Of a DNA stretch of 64,000 nucleotides, positions 52,252 through 60,423 are shown in pieces. A model generated the notes under the pieces. That model ran no database searches. It had not been told where the DNA came from and worked only from the letters and a program-made list of their open reading frames with translations. The stretch is from contig CAZOZM010000006.1 of the NCBI GenBank assembly GCA_964584255.1, positions 62,001-126,000 of the forward strand. The letters run 5' to 3'. How positions within the stretch are numbered: the stretch's first letter is position 1; the number at the start of each line of letters is the position of its first letter. Origin of the DNA: UBA3775 sp964584255 (GTDB lineage Bacteria > Bacillota > Clostridia > Lachnospirales > Lachnospiraceae). A program made the translations under genes and the position numbers.

Positions 52252-53856
52252 ATGTACAGTAATGAATTACGCGAATTAATTAAAGTCGTTGAGGCTAACA
52301 GAGAATATAATGCAGCTCTTGAGCCAAAGCGTATGACAGCTGAAGAAAAAGAAGATGTCCTTTCTCATTTCCATCCTGATTATAAGGTTGACGAATTTGA
52401 AGAACTCTCAGTTGGTCAGAACAAGGGAGGAAAGGTTCCTCACGAACTTGCTGCAATGCTTCAGGCAAACAGCCGTATTGCAGGAAGAGAGATCGATCTT
52501 TCAAATCCTGATTATGAAACAGATGTACTTATTATAGGTGCAGGCGGTGCCGGATGTTCAGCAGCAATTGAGGCTGATGCTAATGGCGCAAAGGTATTAA
52601 TCGTTACAAAGCTTCGTATGGGTGATGCCAATACCATGATGGCAGAAGGCGGAATCCAGGCAGCTGATAAGGAAAACGATTCTCCGGCATTACACTATAT
52701 TGACTGCTTCGGCGGCGGACATTATGCTGCAAGACCGGAACTTGTTGCAAAACTCGTATCAAAGGCACCTGAAGCAATTCAGTGGCTTTCAAACCTTGGT
52801 GTAGAATTCGACAAGACAGAAGATGGAACCATGGTTACAACACACGGCGGTGGAACACAGCGCAAGAGAATGCATGCTGCAAAGGATTATTCCGGTGCAG
52901 AAATCATGAGAACTCTCAGAGATGAGGTTCTTAACCGTCAGATTCCTGTTGTAGATTTTACATCAGCAATCGAAATCATCAAAGATGACAAGGGTGCAGC
53001 AGCAGGTGCTGTTCTCCTTAATATGGAAACAAATGAAATCCTTATTGCAAAGGCAAAGACAGTAATCATCGCTACAGGTGGTGCAGGTCGTATGCATTAC
53101 CAGGGATTCCCTACATCAAACCACTACGGTGCAACAGCTGATGGTCTTGTACTTGCATACAGAGCAGGTGCAAAACTTCGTGATGTTGATACATTACAGT
53201 ATCATCCTACAGGAGCTGCATATCCTGAGCAGATTTTCGGTGCACTTGTTACAGAAAAGGTTCGTTCTCTTGGTGCAAAGCTTGTTAATATCGATGGTGA
53301 AGTATTCATGAACCCTCTTGAAACAAGAGATGTTACAGCATCATCAATTATCCGTGAGTGTTCAGAAAGAGGAAAGGGAATACCTACACCGGAAGGCGTT
53401 GGTATTTGGCTTGATACTCCAATGATCGAACTTAAGGGTGGAGAAGGAACAATCATTAAGAGAATTCCGGCTATGTACAGAATGTTTGCTAAGTATGGAA
53501 TCGATATCCGTAAAGAGCCTATCCTTGTATATCCTACACTTCATTACCAGAATGGTGGTGTTGATGTTACAACAGATTCAATGACATGCATTGAGAACCT
53601 TTATGTTGCCGGAGAAGCTGCCGGTGGTGTACACGGACGTAACCGTCTTATGGGTAACTCACTTCTTGATGTTATTGTATTCGGACGTAATGCCGGACAG
53701 TTCGCTTCAGAGAAATCAAAGAGCGTTGAAGTTGGAAATCTTACATTATCACATGTTGCTGATTTCCAGAAGGAACTTGCTGATGCAGGAATCAATACAG
53801 ATGAGGTTTCTCCAAAACTTCTTCCTGACTATGCGAGAAAGGTTAACCAGCTTTAA
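52252..53856 (+). CDS. frdA: Fumarate-reductase-like flavoprotein subunit (soluble type)
   Basis: The 534-residue protein is an FrdA/SdhA-family flavoenzyme. FAD is bound at DVLIIGAGGAGCSAAIEADA (91-110). Catalytic positions align with E. coli FrdA: QYHPTG (substrate His), ETRDVT (Arg), LVYPTLHYQNGG (His) and GVHGRNRLMGNSLL (Arg). At the E. coli FAD-linking His, in SHT before the AEGG motif, the sequence has ANT (N127), so the flavin is probably non-covalent. About 90 N-terminal residues precede the FAD domain and lack cysteines; they may dock to partners. AAGGAGG precedes the ATG. Aspartate oxidase or another fumarate/urocanate-type reductase is possible, but the FrdB neighbour and fumC support fumarate. 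Confidence 0.85.
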   Translation: MYSNELRELIKVVEANREYNAALEPKRMTAEEKEDVLSHFHPDYKVDEFEELSVGQNKGGKVPHELAAMLQANSRIAGREIDLSNPDYETDVLIIGAGGAGCSAAIEADANGAKVLIVTKLRMGDANTMMAEGGIQAADKENDSPALHYIDCFGGGHYAARPELVAKLVSKAPEAIQWLSNLGVEFDKTEDGTMVTTHGGGTQRKRMHAAKDYSGAEIMRTLRDEVLNRQIPVVDFTSAIEIIKDDKGAAAGAVLLNMETNEILIAKAKTVIIATGGAGRMHYQGFPTSNHYGATADGLVLAYRAGAKLRDVDTLQYHPTGAAYPEQIFGALVTEKVRSLGAKLVNIDGEVFMNPLETRDVTASSIIRECSERGKGIPTPEGVGIWLDTPMIELKGGEGTIIKRIPAMYRMFAKYGIDIRKEPILVYPTLHYQNGGVDVTTDSMTCIENLYVAGEAAGGVHGRNRLMGNSLLDVIVFGRNAGQFASEKSKSVEVGNLTLSHVADFQKELADAGINTDEVSPKLLPDYARKVNQL

Positions 53857-53897
53857 GATTTAACCTGAGTTTTGTAGTCAAAACATAAGATATTCAG

Positions 53898-53953
53898 ATG
53901 CCGGTTTTCGGTCGTCGGATTAGTTCCCGATGAACGGAAGCCGGCATTTTTTT
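53898..53953 (+). terminator. Terminator of the fumC-hdr-flx-frd operon
   Basis: ATGCCGGTTTTCG at 53898-53910 pairs with CGGAAGCCGGCAT at 53935-53947 (two G-U pairs), with a further stem in the loop, followed by seven Ts. Confidence 0.92.
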
Positions 53954-54048
53954 AAAAAAATGCAAAATAAAACGCTCCCGATAAAATATAAAGGCAAAAT
54001 TCACGAATAAACAGCTATCTTTTTAGTTGTATTTGTTTCTTTTGATTC

Positions 54049-54077
54049 TTGATTAATGCCTTTAATTGGAGTATATT
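54049..54077 (+). promoter_or_regulatory. Promoter of the AspT-like carrier gene
   Basis: TTGATT (54049-54054), a 17-base spacer and TATATT (54072-54077), about 50 bases before the ATG. Confidence 0.7.
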
Positions 54078-54126
54078 TTAATATGTGTTGTTATTATATA
54101 TTAAATCTGTAAGGAGACAGAAGAAA

Positions 54127-55329
54127 ATGGTATATCTAGGTGAAGTAGTTTCAGCCCTTTTGAAGAACGGCTTATTCTACGTTTTTATGGTACTTGCTCT
54201 CGGATATCTTCTTGGAGCTATTAAGGTAAAGGGAATTTCCCTCGGATCGGCCGGCGTATTGGTTATGGCTCTTATTTTCGGTATTGTTTCATATGAACTT
54301 GGAGGTTCATTCAATATTGGAGATACAACCATCAATCTTTATAATCCGGAGGCTTTTAAATCAACATTTGGACTTGTATCCAATATAGGTACCGCATTAT
54401 TCGTTACTTCGGTAGGTCTTATTGCCGGTCCAAAGTTTTTCAGAAGCTTTAATAAGAAGATGGTTGCATATCTTGTTATGGGTGTGGTTGTAATCGGCTC
54501 AGCATCAGTAGTAACCCTGCTTCTTATAAAAGGATTTGGTGTTGATTCGGGAATGGCAGTCGGACTTCTCACTGGTGCGCTTACTTCTACGCCGGGATTT
54601 TCAGCCGCAACGGAAGCACTTGAGGATTCATCAATGGTTACTTCTGGTTATGCAATTGCATATCTTTTCGGTGTCCTCGGTGTTGTTTTGTTTGTGCAGA
54701 TTATTCCAAAAATCCTCAAGGTAAATATTGAAGAAGAAAGGAAGAGTTTTACCGCTGCAAGCTCAATTGAAGTAAAACAGTCAGGTAAGAGATTCCTTGA
54801 AATCGATGGATTTGGTTTCTTCTCATTTTCTCTGACGGTAGCATTGGGATATGCAATCGGTTATTTAATTAAAATACCGGGTATCAATTTTAACTTCGGT
54901 GCATCCGGAGGAACACTTATTGCCGGACTTGTTGTAGGTCATTTCGGTCATATAGGACCAATTGACTGCAAGATTAAGAAAGATACACTTAATTTCATGA
55001 GAGAGCTTGGTCTCGTTCTTTTCCTTGTAGGAGCGGGAGTTCCGGGTGGTAACAACTTCATTGATGCATTTGAGTTTAAGTATCTCATTTATGGAATTAT
55101 TCTTACACTGGCACCTATGCTTATCGGATTTGTTGTTGCGAAATACGTTTTCAAGCTTTCGATATTCAACAATCTCGGTTCAATTACAGGTGCGATGACA
55201 AGTACACCTGCACTTGGTTCACTTATCAGTGTTGCAGGAACAGATGATGTTGCAAGTGCATATGCAGCTTCTTATCCGACGGCGCTTATACTTATAGTTC
55301 TTGCTTCTAAACTGTTGGTAATGTTATAA
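54127..55329 (+). CDS. AspT/YidE-family carrier, possible succinate exporter
   Basis: The 400-residue membrane protein has about ten hydrophobic segments in two halves, each with the AspT/YidE/YbjL duplication motif: ALTSTPGFSAATEA near residue 160 and AMTSTPALGSLISVA near residue 361. The central RCK_C pair of AspT is replaced by a short hydrophilic loop (about residues 214-238). Family members include the aspartate:alanine antiporter AspT and SucE, a succinate exporter of Corynebacterium. The position after the frd-like genes suggests export or exchange of a C4-dicarboxylate such as succinate. AAGGAG supports the ATG at 54127. Confidence 0.8.
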   Translation: MVYLGEVVSALLKNGLFYVFMVLALGYLLGAIKVKGISLGSAGVLVMALIFGIVSYELGGSFNIGDTTINLYNPEAFKSTFGLVSNIGTALFVTSVGLIAGPKFFRSFNKKMVAYLVMGVVVIGSASVVTLLLIKGFGVDSGMAVGLLTGALTSTPGFSAATEALEDSSMVTSGYAIAYLFGVLGVVLFVQIIPKILKVNIEEERKSFTAASSIEVKQSGKRFLEIDGFGFFSFSLTVALGYAIGYLIKIPGINFNFGASGGTLIAGLVVGHFGHIGPIDCKIKKDTLNFMRELGLVLFLVGAGVPGGNNFIDAFEFKYLIYGIILTLAPMLIGFVVAKYVFKLSIFNNLGSITGAMTSTPALGSLISVAGTDDVASAYAASYPTALILIVLASKLLVML

Positions 55330-55345
55330 ATATACCGGAATTTAC

Positions 55346-55375
55346 GGGCTGTATGTTTTCATACAGCCCTTTTTT
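55346..55375 (+). terminator. Terminator of the AspT-like gene
   Basis: GGGCTGTAT (55346-55354) pairs with ATACAGCCC (55361-55369), followed by six Ts. Confidence 0.95.
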
Positions 55376-55405
55376 AATAAAAATACATATATTGAAAATC
55401 TGTTC

Positions 55406-55434
55406 TTGGAAAAATCAAAGGAGTATGGTATTAT
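55406..55434 (+). promoter_or_regulatory. Promoter of glyA
   Basis: TTGGAA (55406-55411), a 17-base spacer and TATTAT (55429-55434), about 48 bases before the ATG. No riboswitch-like fold is evident in this short leader. Confidence 0.65.
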
Positions 55435-55481
55435 TTTTTAAATGGCTTTAACCATAATACAACGTGAAAGGAAATTCTATT

Positions 55482-56729
55482 ATGTTTTCATTAGATGAAG
55501 TTAAGAATTATGATCCGGAACTCGCAAAGAGTATTGAGCTTGAACTTGGAAGGCAGAGAGACAATATTGAGCTTATTGCTTCCGAAAATCTTGTAAGTAA
55601 GGCAGTAATGGCTGCAATGGGAAGTGTACTTACAAACAAATATGCAGAAGGATATCCTGGAAAGAGATATTATGGTGGATGCCAGTATGTTGATATCGCG
55701 GAAAATCTTGCAATAGAGCGAGCAAAGGAACTTTTTGGCGCAGAATATGTTAACGTTCAGCCACATTCAGGTGCACAGGCTAATATGGCAGTGCAGTTTG
55801 CACTCTGTAATCCAGGAGATACCATTATGGGAATGAGCCTTGATCACGGCGGACATCTTACACATGGAAGTCCTGTAAACTTTTCAGGTACATATTTCAG
55901 AATTATTCCTTATGGAGTAAATGGTGAGGGATTTATTGACTATGATGAAGTTGAAAGAATAGCAAAAGAGTGTAAACCAAAACTTATCATTGCCGGAGCA
56001 TCGGCTTATTGCAGAAAAATTGACTTTAAGCGTTTTAGGGAAATTGCAGATACTGTTGGTGCATATCTTATGGTAGACATGGCTCATATTGCAGGTCTTG
56101 TTGCAGCAGGACTTCATGAGAGTCCTATTCCATATGCTCATGTAACGACAACAACGACACATAAAACGCTCAGAGGACCTCGTGGAGGTATGATTCTTTC
56201 GAGTCAGGAATTTGCAGATGAACATAAGTTTAACAGAAGTGTATTCCCGGGCATTCAGGGAGGACCTTTAATGCATGTAATTGCTGCAAAGGCTGTATGC
56301 TTTAAAGAAGCACTTGATCCTTCATTCAAAGTTTATGCTCAGGGAATCATTGATAATGCTCAGGCATTATGTAAGGGTCTTACATCAAGAGGAATTAATA
56401 TAGTAAGCGGCGGAACGGATAACCATCTTATGCTTGTTGATCTGAGGGGGACAGGAGTTACCGGTAAGGTGGCAGAGAAGATTCTTGATTCTGTTCATAT
56501 CACATGTAACAAGAATACCATCCCTAATGATCCGGAGAAGCCATTTGTAACAAGTGGATTAAGACTTGGTACTCCGGCAGTAACAAGCAGAGGAATGAAT
56601 ACGGATGATATGGATAAGATTGCAGAGGCAATAGCCCTTGTAATTAAGAATCCTGAGGATGCTCCATCCGCAGAAAAGGCATTGGCGATAGTTAAATCCC
56701 TTACTACAAAATATCCTCTTTATAAGTAA
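55482..56729 (+). CDS. glyA: Serine hydroxymethyltransferase
   Basis: GlyA uses PLP and tetrahydrofolate to interconvert serine and glycine, supplying one-carbon units. IELIASENLVSKAV near residue 24, GYPGKRYYGGCQYVD near residue 48, the PLP Lys in TTTTHKTLRGPRGG near residue 222 and SGLRLGTPAVTSRGM near residue 350 are conserved. AAAGGA directs the ATG at 55482 (415 residues) rather than the GTG at 55464. Confidence 0.96.
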   Translation: MFSLDEVKNYDPELAKSIELELGRQRDNIELIASENLVSKAVMAAMGSVLTNKYAEGYPGKRYYGGCQYVDIAENLAIERAKELFGAEYVNVQPHSGAQANMAVQFALCNPGDTIMGMSLDHGGHLTHGSPVNFSGTYFRIIPYGVNGEGFIDYDEVERIAKECKPKLIIAGASAYCRKIDFKRFREIADTVGAYLMVDMAHIAGLVAAGLHESPIPYAHVTTTTTHKTLRGPRGGMILSSQEFADEHKFNRSVFPGIQGGPLMHVIAAKAVCFKEALDPSFKVYAQGIIDNAQALCKGLTSRGINIVSGGTDNHLMLVDLRGTGVTGKVAEKILDSVHITCNKNTIPNDPEKPFVTSGLRLGTPAVTSRGMNTDDMDKIAEAIALVIKNPEDAPSAEKALAIVKSLTTKYPLYK

Positions 56730-56781
56730 AATTGAGAAAGATTTGTGACATAAGGATTTATGACACAATTTGGAGGAATTA

Positions 56782-57528
56782 ATGAAAAAGAACATTAGCT
56801 TTATTATTCTCGTCATGATATCAATGATGATATTTGCAGGATGTGATAATAAAAAGCTGGACGAAACAGAAATCTATTATAGTACCATGTCTAATCCTGC
56901 TGAGTTTTATATCAGACTCGAGGCAGACGGTGATTATATTAACGGAGCAGGACTCAGCGGAAAATATGAGTTGGAAGACGAGAAGATTACTTTTAAAGAG
57001 TCAAACGGTGGAGTGACGGAAGGATATTTGGTCAATGACGGCAAGTATATATTTTATAATGCCTTTGACGGATATGGTGACAGAATTCCGGAAGCTGACA
57101 AATTTGACATTACCTGCTTTGATGGTGCCAGGACATCTTTAATCTTTAAAGAAGACGGTAAGATGGAAAAGTATATCTATGAAGAAAACTACATGGATTA
57201 CCATTTTGGCGGCACATATGAAAGAAAGGGAAATCTTATAGTCTGTACTTATAATTCAAGTGAAGGAACACCGTATACTCAAATGTATGGTATATATGAC
57301 GGGGTTCTTTATGAAGCGTTTTCATCTGTAAGGGAAGATTTTTCCGAAAAAGATCTTGCTTCTGTTGATCAGCTTGGATTTGAAGACAATGGCGAACCGG
57401 TAAGTATACTTGCAGTAGTGATGATAGGTATTGTACTTGCCATTATATTTGCAATTATTATGTTCTTCCTCTTTGCATTGGGAAAAAACAATAAGAAGAA
57501 GGCTTCTAAAGGAAGAAAGAATAAGTAA
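56782..57528 (+). CDS. Lipoprotein with C-terminal membrane helix
   Basis: The 248-residue protein begins MKKN, then a hydrophobic signal segment and a lipobox-like IFAGC at residues 16-20, after which it is hydrophilic and beta-rich with repeated GKYELEDEKITFK-type strands. Similar sheets occur in DUF5640-type lipoproteins. Residues about 212-236 form a second hydrophobic segment, followed by a Lys/Arg-rich tail. The lipid-plus-helix arrangement is unusual. GGAGG directs the ATG at 56782. Function is unknown. Confidence 0.68.
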   Translation: MKKNISFIILVMISMMIFAGCDNKKLDETEIYYSTMSNPAEFYIRLEADGDYINGAGLSGKYELEDEKITFKESNGGVTEGYLVNDGKYIFYNAFDGYGDRIPEADKFDITCFDGARTSLIFKEDGKMEKYIYEENYMDYHFGGTYERKGNLIVCTYNSSEGTPYTQMYGIYDGVLYEAFSSVREDFSEKDLASVDQLGFEDNGEPVSILAVVMIGIVLAIIFAIIMFFLFALGKNNKKKASKGRKNK

Positions 57529-57540
57529 TTATTAAAGCAT

Positions 57541-57580
57541 CAAATACCTCTCATGGCCGGTACGCTTTGAGAGGTATTTG
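57541..57580 (+). other. Perfect 13-bp hairpin ahead of topB
   Basis: CAAATACCTCTCA (57541-57553) pairs with TGAGAGGTATTTG (57568-57580) around a 14-base loop. No T run follows. The right arm holds GAGAGGT, which could act as a ribosome binding site for the ATG at 57585, so the structure may hide it. Confidence 0.55.
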
Positions 57581-57596
57581 TGTGATGGGGAAATAT

Positions 57597-59675
57597 ATGG
57601 GTAAAAGATTATTTATTGCCGAAAAACCAAGTGTTGCTGCTGAATTTGCAAAAGTACTGAAGGTAAATACGAGCAGAAAAGACGGATATCTTGAGGGGGA
57701 TGACACAATTGTAACGTGGTGTGTGGGTCATCTTGTGACAATGAGTTATCCGGAAGCATATGACATTAAATTGAAAAAATGGTCAGTGGATACACTTCCT
57801 TTTCTTCCCAAAGAGTACAAATATGAGGTAATCGATTCCGTAAAGAAGCAGTTTGAGACGGTAAAATACCTTCTTAACCGCCCGGATGTGGATACCATAT
57901 ACGTCTGCACTGACTCGGGACGTGAAGGAGAATATATTTACAGGCTTGTTGATGAAATGGCCGGTGTTCCCGACAGCAAGGATAAGAGGAGAGTCTGGAT
58001 TGATTCACAGACGGAAGAGGAGATACTTCGAGGGATAAGGGAGGCAAAGCCTTTATCAGAATATGATAATATTTCGGATTCGGCTTACCTGAGAGCAAAA
58101 GAAGATTATCTGATGGGTATCAATTTTTCCAGAATTCTCACCTTAAAATATGGTAACTTCGTTCAAAGCTATCTGAAGTCGGAAAAATGGTCGGCAATAT
58201 CTGTCGGACGTGTTATGACCTGTGTTCTTGGAATAGTTGTCAGACGTGAAAGGGAAATAAGGGATTTCAAGAAGACTCCATTCTTTAGGATAAGTGCGTC
58301 TATTGGAAGCGAAGAGAGTTTTGACGGTGAGTTTAAAGCTGTTAAGGACTCAAAGTATTTTGAATCCCCGGCATTGTATAAGGATAATGGATTTTTAAAG
58401 CTTGATGATGCAAGAGAATTCGTTCATTCAATGGGACAGGTTGAATGTACCAGACAGGCCCAGATGTCGTCAGATACAAAAGAAAAGTTTCTTGAGGAAT
58501 ATAAAGCAACCGGTATTCTGGGAAATATAAGTTCGATTGAGAAAAAGACCGAAAAAAAGAATCCGCCGATGCTGTTTAACCTTGCCGAACTTCAGAATGA
58601 ATGTTCAAAAGCCTTTAAAATCAGTCCGGATGAAACATTACAGATAGTTCAGGAACTGTATGAGAAGAAACTCGTTACATATCCGCGAACGGATGCGAGG
58701 GTTCTTTCCACGGCAGTTGCAAAGGAAATAGACAAGAACATCAGAGGTATTGGGAACATTCAGATGTTTAAGGAGTATACGGATTACATACTCGACGGAG
58801 AAAAGTATAAAGGCATAGCCAAAACAAGATATGTAAATGATTCACAAATTACGGACCACTATGCAATTATACCTACAGGACAGGGTATTTCATCAATTAA
58901 TGGTCTCAGTACACTTACAAAAAAGGTATATGACAGGATAGTGAGAAGATTTCTCAGTATCTTTTATCCTGCTGCTCAGTTCCAGAAGGTTACCATTAAT
59001 GTGATTATAGAAAAAGAAACGTTTGTTGCGAGTTTTAAGACCCTGAAAGATGCCGGATATCTTGCAGTGGCATCAAAAGGGAATAAAGCGGCTGAAGAAA
59101 AGAATGATGATGACTCCGAAAATCGGGAAGACGTTCTTGATGATGCCTTGTTTAAATATGTTAATACCCTGAAAAAAGGACAGGAAATCATTATTAACGG
59201 TTTCAGCATTAAAGCCGGGGAAACATCACCTCCTAAAAGATATGATTCGGGTTCGATAATTCTTACAATGGAAAAAGCCGGACAGTTTATAGAAGATGAG
59301 GAATTGAGAGCTCAGATAAAGGGTTCGGGAATCGGAACCAGTGCAACAAGAGCCGAGATTTTAAAGAAGCTCTTTAAAATAAAGTATCTGAGTCTGAATG
59401 AAAAGACACAGATAATAACACCGACTCTTTTGGGAGAAATAATATATGAAGTGGTTGCAGCTTCAATAAAGTCACTTTTAAATGCCGAACTTACGGCAAG
59501 TTGGGAAAAGGGCCTGAATTATGTTGCAGATGGTGAGATTACAAAGGAATCCTATATGCTTAAGCTTGAGGCTTTTGTTACAAAGTGGACGGAAGCTGTT
59601 AAAGGGCTTAATAATACATATGCGCTCAGAGCATCATTTGATAAATGTCTGGCATATTACAAAAAGACAAAATAA
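57597..59675 (+). CDS. topB: DNA topoisomerase III
   Basis: A type IA topoisomerase that relaxes and decatenates DNA. LFIAEKPSVAAEFAKVL at the N-terminus is the toprim start, CTDSGREGEYIYRLVDEM near residue 103 is the acidic toprim motif, DYLMGINFSRILTLKYG near residue 173 follows, and VTYPRTDARVLS near residue 359 holds the catalytic Tyr. There is no C-terminal zinc finger. The start is uncertain: ATG 57597 gives the family-like MGKRLFIAEKP, whereas ATG 57585 adds four residues and has a GAGAGGT in a hairpin. At 692 residues it fits the TopB class. Confidence 0.92.
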   Translation: MGKRLFIAEKPSVAAEFAKVLKVNTSRKDGYLEGDDTIVTWCVGHLVTMSYPEAYDIKLKKWSVDTLPFLPKEYKYEVIDSVKKQFETVKYLLNRPDVDTIYVCTDSGREGEYIYRLVDEMAGVPDSKDKRRVWIDSQTEEEILRGIREAKPLSEYDNISDSAYLRAKEDYLMGINFSRILTLKYGNFVQSYLKSEKWSAISVGRVMTCVLGIVVRREREIRDFKKTPFFRISASIGSEESFDGEFKAVKDSKYFESPALYKDNGFLKLDDAREFVHSMGQVECTRQAQMSSDTKEKFLEEYKATGILGNISSIEKKTEKKNPPMLFNLAELQNECSKAFKISPDETLQIVQELYEKKLVTYPRTDARVLSTAVAKEIDKNIRGIGNIQMFKEYTDYILDGEKYKGIAKTRYVNDSQITDHYAIIPTGQGISSINGLSTLTKKVYDRIVRRFLSIFYPAAQFQKVTINVIIEKETFVASFKTLKDAGYLAVASKGNKAAEEKNDDDSENREDVLDDALFKYVNTLKKGQEIIINGFSIKAGETSPPKRYDSGSIILTMEKAGQFIEDEELRAQIKGSGIGTSATRAEILKKLFKIKYLSLNEKTQIITPTLLGEIIYEVVAASIKSLLNAELTASWEKGLNYVADGEITKESYMLKLEAFVTKWTEAVKGLNNTYALRASFDKCLAYYKKTK

Positions 59676-59702
59676 GAATTAGCATATACAGAGGGTAAAG
59701 TA

Positions 59703-60404
59703 ATGGCTTACGTGGAATTTACGGGGGTAAAGAAGAGATATAGTGTCGGAGAAGTAAATATTGATGCTTTAAGAGGAGTGGACTTTCAGGTTGAAAAAGG
59801 TGAAATTTGCGTAATAGTCGGAGCAAGCGGAGCCGGAAAAACCACAATATTGAACATTCTGGGCGGAATGGATGATGTTACTGAAGGCAGTGTCAGGCTT
59901 GACGGCGTCGATATTACAAAATTTACTGAAAAGCAGATGACGATGTACAGGAGAAATGATGTTGGTTTTGTTTTTCAGTTTTATAATCTGGTGCAGAATC
60001 TGACGGCACTTGAAAATGTGGAATTGGCATCACAGCTGTGTGGAAACAGACAGTCACCTGCGGATATATTGGATGAGGTGGGTCTTGCAGACAGAAAAGA
60101 CAATTTCCCATCGCAGCTTTCCGGAGGAGAACAGCAGAGGGTAGCGATTGCAAGGGCTCTGGCAAAAAGTCCGAAGCTTCTGCTTTGTGATGAGCCTACA
60201 GGAGCACTGGACTACAATACCGGTAAGCAGATTTTGAAACTTTTGCAGGATATGGCAAGAAAAGAGGGAATGACCGTAATCATAATTACTCACAACAGTG
60301 CGCTGACGGCAATGGCTGACAGAATTGTAAGAGTAAGGAATGGTATCATTACGGAAACCGGAAAGAACAATGATATAATACCTGTTGAAAATATTGAGTG
60401 GTAA
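59703..60404 (+). CDS. ABC transporter ATP-binding protein (LolD/MacB type)
   Basis: The 233-residue ATPase has Walker A GASGAGKTT near residue 40, the Q-loop in FVFQFYNLVQNL, signature LSGGEQQR near residue 140, Walker B LLLCDEPTGALD near 160 and a switch His in IIITHN. It belongs to the family that drives FtsX-like permeases such as the next gene, which starts 19 bases after its stop. GAGGGTAAA precedes the ATG. Confidence 0.92.
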   Translation: MAYVEFTGVKKRYSVGEVNIDALRGVDFQVEKGEICVIVGASGAGKTTILNILGGMDDVTEGSVRLDGVDITKFTEKQMTMYRRNDVGFVFQFYNLVQNLTALENVELASQLCGNRQSPADILDEVGLADRKDNFPSQLSGGEQQRVAIARALAKSPKLLLCDEPTGALDYNTGKQILKLLQDMARKEGMTVIIITHNSALTAMADRIVRVRNGIITETGKNNDIIPVENIEW

Positions 60405-60423
60405 ACTGTTAAACGGGGGATAT

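Noticed and set aside
51563..53856. Classical membrane-bound quinol:fumarate reductase or succinate dehydrogenase
   Set aside because: No cytochrome b or hydrophobic anchor gene is next to the pair, and the FAD-linking His is missing.
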